Positions 43,901 through 50,700 of a stretch of 64,000 nucleotides of DNA are shown here, piece by piece. Made by a program: the position numbers and the translations under genes. Within the stretch, counting starts at the first letter, position 1; each line of letters starts with the position of its first letter. The DNA is from Streptomyces sp. CB01881. GTDB lineage: Bacteria > Actinomycetota > Actinomycetes > Streptomycetales > Streptomycetaceae. Location: NCBI RefSeq assembly GCF_002953255.1, contig NZ_CP026498.1, forward strand, positions 1,073,858 to 1,137,857. The letters are read 5' to 3'. The notes beneath the pieces are model-generated. The model saw only the letters and a list, made by a program, of their open reading frames with translations, made no database searches and was not told the DNA's origin.

Positions 43901-44724
43901 TGCACGTCCTCGGTGCGCAGCGCGTCCTCGGGCCGCAGCGCGACGTGGAGGTCGCGCGGGCGGTCGCCCACCCGGAACGGGCGGGCCCAGACCACGTCGG
44001 CGAGGGCCGAGCCCGGCTGGGGCGTCCGCCCGCCGGCCGCGGCCGCGAGCGCCATCTCCAACTGGGCGACGCCGGGCAGGATCCGCTCACCGCGGACCCG
44101 GTGGTCACGGAGGAACGCCTCCTCACCGGTGAAGGTCGAGGTGTAGCGCTGCCGCCCGAACTGGGAGGTGTCGCGCTGCACCAGCGGGTGCGGCGCCGCC
44201 GCGGCGGACGGGCCGGGACCGGCCTGCGCACCCGGCTGCTCCTCGACCCAGTACCGCTCCTTCGCGAACGGGTAGGTGGGCAGCGGGATCCGGAACGGCC
44301 GGGCCGACGCGTACAGCAGCGGCCAGTCGACGGCGCAGCCGCCGGCCCAGGCCTTCGCGACGGCGGCGTGGTCCCCGGCCGCGATCCAGGAACGGACCAG
44401 CGCCTTGCGTTCCTCGTCCTCCTCGTCCCAGGTCAGCTGCTCGGGCGCCCGGCCCCGGAAGAGAGCGGTCCCGCCGCCCTGCCCCAGGTGGGTCCGCAGG
44501 CCGGCCGCGACCGCGGCGGTGGAGTCGGCCACGAAGGCCAGCCGGTGGTCCATCGCCTCCCGGCCGGCCTGGAGCGAGAAGGCCAGGTCGGTCAGGTCGA
44601 GCCGCGGCTCGTCCGCCAGGAAGGCGAGCAGGTTCTCGGCCGAGCTGTCCAGCTGCGCCTCGGTCTTGGCCGACAGGGTGACGACGACGGCCGCCGAAGC
44701 GGTCCGCACACTGCTGTCACGCAT
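34987..44724 (-). CDS. PKS-C: trans-AT polyketide synthase, DH-KR-ACP / KS-ACP-ACP / KS-KR
   Basis: 3245 aa. It starts with the flanking region of a KS that is encoded at the end of PKS-B. Order: DH (about 175-470; DHRVRGERILPG, LTDAALQ; the usual YGPxH is YGASLRG); KR (about 670-930, TGGLGGLG, intact FSS…Y…N); ACP (near 986); KS (Cys near 1271, KTMCSSS); two tandem ACPs (near 1889 and 2011), each with DSIVGVEW or DSIIGVEW, whose Trp marks beta-branching; KS (Cys near 2323); and a C-terminal KR (about 2800-3230, GGAGGIG, Y…S in place of Y…N). That KR's module is completed by the MT-ACP at the start of PKS-D. Long Ala-Pro linkers flank the ACPs. It overlaps PKS-B by 8 bases and is 1 base from PKS-D, so the set is cotranslated. 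Confidence 0.93.
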   Translation of the reverse strand: MRDSSVRTASAAVVVTLSAKTEAQLDSSAENLLAFLADEPRLDLTDLAFSLQAGREAMDHRLAFVADSTAAVAAGLRTHLGQGGGTALFRGRAPEQLTWDEEDEERKALVRSWIAAGDHAAVAKAWAGGCAVDWPLLYASARPFRIPLPTYPFAKERYWVEEQPGAQAGPGPSAAAAPHPLVQRDTSQFGRQRYTSTFTGEEAFLRDHRVRGERILPGVAQLEMALAAAAGGRTPQPGSALADVVWARPFRVGDRPRDLHVALRPEDALRTEDVQGPEDAQGVRFEVFAADEDADGPGTAQVLHSTGTVVPVGAAPGPVDLPRLRAECTVRRVDADDVYAAFAAAGIEYGASLRGIEYLLVGEGQLLARLVLPAAAQPGFDATRLHPGLTDAALQACLGMPADGPDTAPQTLLPFAVDRVEVFGALTPGLWVWIRPSGTGPQDGAVRRLDLDLCDDAGEVRVRLTGFAVRAMPQEPAQEPAREPAAGTARTLPGEDAAGTVLAFPQWRERALPAPAADTARRTVVLAEAGVLADAVAVAPDADCEVEVLGSEAADLAGRYTDYALQVFERTKALLTDGTQSEVFVQIVLADRPESPALSGLGALLRTARLENPRITGQVVLVDAATGADALRALLAAERRNPAGTDEAGTAHSTVRYRDGRREVPAWAEEPAADRPGAPWRAGGVYLVTGGLGGLGLIFAEEIAGQVKDATLVLAGRSPETAATRRTVERLRASGADVSYASLDVADRDAVAALVDRIVRTAGHLHGVVHSAGVIEDNFILRKPAREFRAVLAPKVDGLVHLDEATKDADLDFFVTFSSGAAVTGNAGQADYTAANAFMDGFAEYRQGLVAAGLRRGRTLSVDWPLWADGGMRPDAGTEAELRDRFGISLLERAAGIEALSRSLQTNHHQVLVAAGDVARIRQALTMQQAGEDTGPVSTDIPGAAVERQDDGLEDRAVGYVTTLLAGALKVPAHRIEADLPLERYGIDSVMAMSLTAKLEAVFGRLPKTLFFEYRDIRQLTGYLVEAHREKLAELLGVRPAAPAPAPAPVAAPAPVAPAPVAPVPVAQAPAAAPAPAPAPAVVPEPRAAVAPRSADIAVIGLGGRYPQARNLREFWRNLAEGRDSVTEVPADRWDHRAHSVEDPSKPGTAYGKWGGFLDDVDRFDPLFFNMSPREAEFTDPQERLFLECVHETLEDAGYTRQDLNRHRSNGVEGNVGVFVGAMYDEYQLYGATEQAQAEGRVIPGNAANIANRVSYYCNWQGPSITLKTMCSSSLTALHLACQSLQLGDCEVAVAGGVNLSLHPNKYRLLGQTGFASSKGRCESFGEGGDGYVPGEGVGAVLLKPLDRAIADGDRIYGVIKATAVNHGGRTNGYTVPNPNAQSGVIAHALDKAGVDARTVSYIEAHGTGTSLGDPIEIAGLTKAFSRHTDDRQFCAIGSVKSNIGHAESAAGISALTKVLLQLQHGKLAPSLHSEVLNPHIDFEGTPFRVQRELADWDRPVIDTADGPREYPRIAGISSFGAGGSNAHVVVEEYVPAGRPADTDPAQQPLSTVVVLSARTEEQLREQAQRLLDWAQEERIGDADLPGIAFTLQTGREHLDERLAFLAGSAEELLARLRDHLDGKDTVGEVYRGRVKRAKDAVSFLAEDEDMAHTIEAWVRKRKFGKLLELWVSGLGLDWRGFYPAPQPARVSLPTYPFARKRFWAPAGQAPAPATAVPAVAATAPAAEPAAAPAAAPAAAPAPVAVVTAPEPTPLKPIPPVRPATVPVPSGGARAVAKPRGIGLAPLGGGPATPVAPAPVRRPAAAVTLAPVSTPAPPAPAAAPVAAPAPQAPAPQVQAPQAPAPVVTAYAGPDEETLVDELAVSLAQALYMAEEEVDTDTNFTDLGLDSIVGVEWIKAINKQYGLDLAATRLYDTPTVRQLAAYLHNLLRTAAPAPAAAPAALPAAAPVAVAPVAPVAEPVAAPAPVTVEAPQPALSEDEVQADLLSSLAAALYVSEDELDLDRSFTDFGLDSIIGVEWIKAINKQYGLDLPATRLYDHPTIQELTACILRELGKGGAPQGRPFRGLTAPADAAPATDAEAAPVAEPVDAVAPAPVVLSALAPAAEPAPAPAIAPEPAPVVAPEPAPVAVRPAAQPVAAAPARAGERDAGPRRGDAIAIVGMAGRYPRSENLAEYWDNLANGRDCVREIPKSRWDVDEYYDPRPSQKGKVYCRSMGDLDDIDVFDPLFFNIPPAEAEAMDPQQRLFLQEAYHAFEDAGYDPRALSGEKCGVYLGIMSNEYSMLMQKQGADASSATSNSNAITAGRIAYFLNLKGPAIALDTACSSSLVATHLASQALKGGEIDMALVGGVTLYLSPEAYISMCGAGMLSPDGRCKTFDNGADGFVPGEGVGALVLKRLDDAVRDGDHVHGVILGSGINQDGKTNGITAPSVMSQMELERDVYGRHGIDPAGIGYVEMHGTGTKLGDPIELEALGTVYREHTDKVGYCAIGSVKSNLGHTSAAAGIASIQKAVLCMQQKHLVPTLNFERHNEHFDFERSPFYVNTALTPWKTEAGTARRAAVSSFGFSGTNAHLVLEEYDEGAGSAAPEPAHVPRVFVLSARSEEQLRTAAARLGDHVRAHPSVDPRDLAFSLQVGREAMTRRLALVAATLGELAEKLTRYSAQGRADGVLTGQAAKGRGRGAVHVPQAAPGGAPSAAESERLAGLWVTGTAVDWAQLYADERPRRVPLPTYPFARESYWFTPAPADAGSDVPADVGTPAPAAPAPTPAPAAAPVPAADPSAAANILLKPVWDVVPKPAPQTPAAADGRVLVVGGEQEHWERIRTVHPGAERLAVSPADTVETIAARLDAAGDPVAHLVWLAPQQQTPPAVTEDALVEAQEGGLYACFRTLKALLSLGYGRRTLDLTVVTEQSLPVRRSDTVDPTHAGLHGLLGSVAKEYPGWNVRLADLDKGYDWPLAELFALPCEDRGSVRAYRRRRWYQQALLPIQETARDTDRDTAGDTAQGGNPVYRQGGTYVVIGGAGGIGEAWTEHMIRTYGAQVVWIGRRAEDAAIREKLGRLGRLGPEPRYVQADAADRESLQGAYEHIKQSHPVIHGVIHSAIVLLDQSLERMDEGRFRAAVSAKVDVSVRLVQVFRTEPLDFVLFFSSMNSFLKAPGQCNYVAGSVFKDAYAHRLGSALSAPVKTMNWGYWGSVGIVASQEYQERMSRAGAASIEPADGMAALDVLLSGTFDQLGLVKAQGGNS

Positions 44725-47700
44725 TGCGATACTCCTCCAGCACGACGTGGGCGTTCGTTCCGCTGAATCCGAACGAGCTCACGGCAGCGCGCCTCGGCGC
44801 CCGGCCGGCCTGGGGCTCCCAGGGTTCGAGGCGGGTGTTGACACGGAAAGGGGAATGGGCGAAGTCGAAGTGCTCGTTGGGAGTCTCGAAGTTCAGCGAC
44901 GGCACGAGCAGACCGTGACGCATGCTCAGCAGCGCCTTGTGCACCCCGGCCACCCCGGCGGCCGCCGAGGTGTGCCCGATGTTGCTCTTCACCGAGCCGA
45001 TCGCGCAGGAGTTGGCCGGCACGCCCCGCTCGCGGTAGACGGTGCCCAGCGCGTCGAGCTCGATCGGGTCGCCGAGCTTGGTTCCGGTGCCGTGCATCTC
45101 GACGTAGCCGATGGACGCCGCGTCGATGCCGTGCCGGTCGTAGACCGAACGGACCAGGTCCATCTGGCTGTTGGCGCTGGGCGCGGTGATGCCGTTGGTC
45201 TTGCCGTCCTGGTTGGTGCCCGAGGCCGCGACGACGCCGTAGACGTGGTCGTGGTCGGCCTCGGCGTCGCCCAGGCGCTTCAGCACCAGGGCGCCGACGC
45301 CCTCACCCGGCACGAACCCGTCCGCGCCGTTGTCGAAGGACCGGCACTGCCCGTGCGGCGAGAGCATGCCCGCCTCGGACATCCCGACGTAGGTGTCCGG
45401 GAGCAGGTAGAGCGAGACGCCGCCGACCAGCGCGATGTCGATCTCGTGGCTCGCCAGCGCCTGCTGGGCGAGGTGCAGCGCCACCAGCGAGGACGAGCAC
45501 GCGGTGTCGATCGCGATCGCCGGGCCCTTGAGGTTGAGGAAGTAGGCGATGCGCGAGGCGGCGATGGCGTTGCTGCTGCTGGTCGCCGCGTTGGTCTCCG
45601 CGCCGTTGCGGAACACCAGGAAGCTGTACTCGTTGCCGCTGATCCCCAGGAAGACGCCGCACTTCTTGCGGCTCAGGGACTGCGGGTCGTACCCCGCGTC
45701 CTCGAACGCCCGGTAGGCCTCCTGGAGGAAGATGCGCTGCTGCGGGTCGAGCCCTTCCGCCTCCAGCGGCGAGATGTTGAAGAACAGCGGGTCGAAGCAG
45801 TCCGCGTCCTCCAGGTAGCCCAGCCACTTGCAGTTCGTCTTGCCCTTCTGGCCGGGGCGCGGGTCGTAGTACCGCGCCACGTCCCAGCGGGACGGGGGCA
45901 CCTCGCGCACGGAGTTGCGGCCGTTGCTGAGGTTGTCCCAGTACTGGCGGAGGTTCTCCGAGCCCGGGTAGCGGCCGGACATGCCGATGACGGCGGCCCG
46001 GTCACCGGTCCGGACGGCGGACGGCGCGGCCTCCCGCGCGACGGGGGCCGGGGCGGGCGTCGTGGTGGCGGGCACCGGGGCAACGGGGGCCGGGGCGGCG
46101 GAGGCCGGGGCCGGCTCGACGGGGGCGGCGGGCGCGGGAACGGGGGCCGGAGCCGGGGACGGCGTGACCGGGGCCACCGGGGCGGCAACCGGGGCGACCG
46201 GCTGCGCGGCGGCGACCGGCTCGGCCTCGGCCGGCATCTGCGTCTCCAGGTACCCGGCCAGCTCGCGCAGCGTCGCGTAGTCGTACAGCCGCGTCGCCGT
46301 CAGCGACGTGCCGTACAGCCGGTTGATCGTCTTCACCCACTCGACGCCGATGATGGAGTCCATGCCGAGCTCCACGAAGTTGCGGCCGGCGTCGACCTCC
46401 CCCGGTTCCAGGAACAGGGCCTCGGCCAGGCTGCTCCGCAGCTCGTCGATGAGGACGGACCTCGGTCGGACCGGCCGGGCCGCGACGGGCGCGGGCGCCG
46501 GCACGGAGGGGACGGCGGGCACGGGCTCCGGCGTCGGCACGGGATCCGGCGTCACCACGGACTGCACGGCCGGCGCGGGTGCGGCGGCCGGCGCGGGCGC
46601 GGGCGCGGCGGCCGCCATCTCACTCCGGAGGAACTCCGCGAACTCCCGCACCGTCGGGTAGTCGTAGAGCCGGGCGGCCGTCAGCGCGGTGCCGTACTTC
46701 TTGTTGAGGGTCTTGATCCACTCCACCCCGACGATGGAGTCCAGGCCCAGCTCGATGAAGTTGCGGCCGAGGTCGATGTCGCTCTCCGGCAGGTACAGCG
46801 CCTCCGCGAGACCGGCTCGCAGCTCCTGCCGCAGCACGCTCGTGGACCGCACCGGCGCGACCGGGGCCTGCGGCACGGGCGCCGGGCCGGCGACGGCGGC
46901 GTCGGGGGCGGCCAGGGGCCGTGCGCCGGGCACCGGGGTCACGACCGGCGCGGGCCGCCCGGACGGAGCACCCAGCTCGCCCAGCCGGACGTTGCGCGGC
47001 TTGCCGGCCAGCGAGACCGGTGCGGCGGGCGCCGCACCCGGGCTCCGCAGCACGATCTTCGCCCGTCCGGCTGCGGTCCCGCCCGTCGCGGGGGCGGCCA
47101 CGACCACCGGAGCAGCGGCCGGGGCCGGGGCCGCAGCCACAGCCACCGCGGCCGGAGTCGGGGCCGCCGCGGTCGGAGCCGGGGCGGGCGCGGCCACCGG
47201 GGCCGCCGCGGGCCGCTGCTGCGTGGCCCAGTACCGCTTGCGCGAGAACGGGTAGCCGGGCAGCGCGGTCAGGTGCGGCTGCTCGCCCGCGAAGAGCTTC
47301 TGCCAGTCCGGCGTCGCGCCCTGGCAGTAGAGCGCGGCCAGGGCCGAGAGCACGTCCCGGTACTTGGCCGCCGGGGTGCCGGGCACCGCCAACTCGGCGA
47401 GCAGCGCCTGCGCCTGGATGTCGAGCAGCGAGCGGTCCTTGCGGTCCCGCGGCACCTCGCCGCGGCGGACCGTCGGCGAGTCCTCACCGCGCGCCGCGGC
47501 GTCCAGTGCGGCAAGGGCGTCGGCGGCGTCGCCGACGACGAGCGCGCAGCGGTGGGCGAAGTGCTGCCTGCCCTCCAGCAGGGTGTACGCGGCGTCGCCG
47601 AGGCGGGCGGCGTCGAAGTCCCCGGCCCGCAGGGCCTCCCGCAGCTCCCGGACCCGCTCGTCCAGCGCCTCGGGGGTCTTCGCGGAGAGCACCAGCAGCC

Positions 47701-50700
47701 GGGCCGGTGCCTCGCCGGACGGCGCCGTGCGCTCGGGCGCGCGGTGACTCTCCACGACCATGTGGACGTTGGTCCCGCTCATGCCGAACGAGCTGACCGC
47801 ACCGAGGCGCGTGCCCTGCGCGTCGGCCGGCCACGCCTTGGCCGCCTTGTTGACGTAGAAGGGGCTGTCCTTCCACGCGATGTAGTCGCTGTCCTGCTCG
47901 CAGTGGAGGCTGGCGGGGATGACGCCGTGCCGCAGCGACTGGACGAGGGCGATCAGGCTGACCACGCCGGAGGCGGCCAGCGTGTGGCCGACGTTGGTCT
48001 TGGTCGAGGTCAGCGCGCAGTGACCGGCCCGGCCGGTGCGCTCCTTGAAGACCTCGTTGAGCGCGTTGACCTCCACGGGGTCGCCGAGCCTGGTGCCGGT
48101 GCCGTGGGCGACGATGTGCTCGATGCGCCCGGCGTCGATCCCGAAGCGCCGGTGGACGCTGCGGTGGAGGTTCGCCTGGGCCGCGCCGTTCGGGGCGGTG
48201 ATGCCGTTGGTCCGGCCGTCGTAGTTCATGCCGCTGCCGCGGATGACGGCGAGGACGGTGTCACCGTCGGCCTCCGCCTGCGACAGGCGCTTCAGGACGA
48301 CGACCGCGACGGCCTCGCCGAGCACCATGCCGTCCGCCCGCGAGTCGAACGCGTGGCAGACGCCGCTCTCGGAGAGCATGCCGGCCTTACTCGTCTCGGC
48401 GAACACCTTGGAGGTGGTCGCCAGGTTGACCCCGGCCACCACCGCGGCGTCGCACTCGCCGCTGCGCAGGCTCGCGCACGCCTGGTGGGCGGCGGCCAGA
48501 CCGGAGGAGCAGGCGGTGTTGATGGCGAGCACGGGACCGGAGAAGTCGAGCAGGTAGGCCAGGCGCGAGGCCATGATCGCCTCGTGCTGCGCCGTGATGC
48601 TGCCCTCGCCCTGGGTCAGGTGCAGGTAGTCGCCCTGTTCCGCACCGACGAACATGCCGATCTGCTCGTCCCGGAGCCGACGCTCGCCGTAGCCGGCGTC
48701 CTCCAGCGCGTGCCAGGCCTCCTGGAGCAGCAGCCGCTGGCGCGGGTCCATGCTCTGCGCCTCGCGCGGCGAGATCTCGAAGAATGCGGGGTCGAACTCG
48801 GCGATGCCGGGGACGAATCCGCACCGGGTGCGCTCCGGGTCCTGTGCCTCCGGGTCGCTCCAGTCGGCGCGGCGGTCCTCGGGCACGGGCGAGAGGACGT
48901 CCCGGCCCTGCTCCAGGATCTTCCAGAACTCGTCGACCGACCGGGCGGCGGGGAAGCGGCCGCTCATGCCGATGACGGCGATCGCCTCGGGTGCGCCGTC
49001 CGCGCTCCTCCCCCGGACCGGCCCGGCGGCCTCGGCGACCTCGGCGGCCGTGGCGGTCGTGGCGGGCTCGGGGACGGCGGTAGCCTCCGGGGCCTCGGCG
49101 GCCGGGCGCCCGGCCTGCTTCGTGTAGCGCTCGCGCAGGGCGTCCTGCTGCTCCGCCACCAGGTGCGCCACCAGCCGCTGCGGGGTGGGGTGCGAGAAGA
49201 AGACCGAGGGCAGCACCTCGAAGCCGAAGTGCCGGCTCATGGCCCCGGCGAGCTTCGCCAGGTTGACGGAGTCGAATCCGAGGTGCGAGAGGTTCTCGTC
49301 GGCGTGGATCTGCTCACGGGGCACCCTGAGCGTCTCACCGATCATCGTTTCCAGTTCCGAAAGAACCAGGGTGTCGAGGTCCACGTGCTCCGTTCCCGGG
49401 ACGAGCGCGCTGTGCGCAGCGTTGTTGACGGCAGGTGCGGCAGGTGCGGCAGGTGTTTCTGGTACGGCAGGTGCGGTCGGTGCGGGGGGCGTCCGGTCCA
49501 CGCCGAGCAGGCGCCGGACGCGGTCCGGCTCCCCGGCCAGGACGAGCTGCTGGGTCCGGCCCTGCCCCAGGAGCCGTTCGAAGAGCGCGATGCCCTCCTC
49601 CCGGTCGAGCAGCCGCAGCCCGCTGGAGGCGAGGTACAGCTCGGCGCCCTGCGCGTCGTCGAACCCCATGCCGCCCTCGCGCCACAGGGGCCAGTTGACG
49701 GCGACGGTCGCCCCGGAGAGCGAACCCTGCCGCACCCGCTCCTCGCGGTGCCGGGCGTAGGCGGTCTGGAAGCGGTTGCCGACGGCGTAGTCGCAGCTGC
49801 CGAAGTCCCCGAGGACGGCCGAGGTGGACGAGAAGTAGCAGGCGAAGCCGAGGGGTTCACCGGCGAGGACCTCGTCCAGGACGAGGGTGCCGGCCACCTT
49901 GGAGGAGAGCCGGTCCTCGAACGCCGGGGCGTCGGTGGTGAGGACGCTGCCCTGCCCGGCGACGCCGGCGGCGTGGATGACGCCGTCGATCGCCCCGAAG
50001 CGCTCGTGCGCCGCGCTCACGACCGCCCGCATGGCCTCCCGGTCGGCGGCGTCGGCCCGCCCGTACAGGACCTCGCCGCCGAGCGCCTCGATCCCGGCGA
50101 TCAGCTGCTCCCGGCCTGCGTCGAGGGGCGAGCGGCCGGTCAGCACCAGGCGCGCGGAGCGGGTCCGGGCGAGGTGCTCGGCGAAGAGCAGGCCCAGGCC
50201 GCCGAGACCGCCGGTGATCAGGTAGGTGCCGCGCTGCCTGAGCAGGTCCGTACCGGCGCCGGGCGTGCTCGGCCGGACCCTGCCGACGTGGCGGGACCCG
50301 CCGCGGTAGAGCACGCTCGCCGGCTCGGCGGCGGCCAGCTCGTCCCGCAGGCGCGCGAACCAGGCCGCGGGTGCCATCCGGCCCCCGGCGTCCCGGTCCT
50401 GGACGGGCCGGCCCTCGGCGTCCCGGGCGTCCTCCAGCACGGCGGTGAACGCCACCCCCGGGAGCACCCGGCCGAGCGAACGCTCGAAGCCGAGCCACGA
50501 CTCCAGGTACGCCTGCTCCACGCCGTCGCGGAACTCCCCGGCCTGGACGATCCGCCGGACCGTCAGCTTCGCCGCCGCGACCGCCTGGAGGAGGTGGAGG
50601 GTGGTGCGGTAGGAGGCCGGGCCGGCGCCGTCCTCCAGCGTCCACAGGTTGAGCAGGCCGTCGACCGGGCCGTACTGCGCCCGGATCTCCTCGAAGGCGC

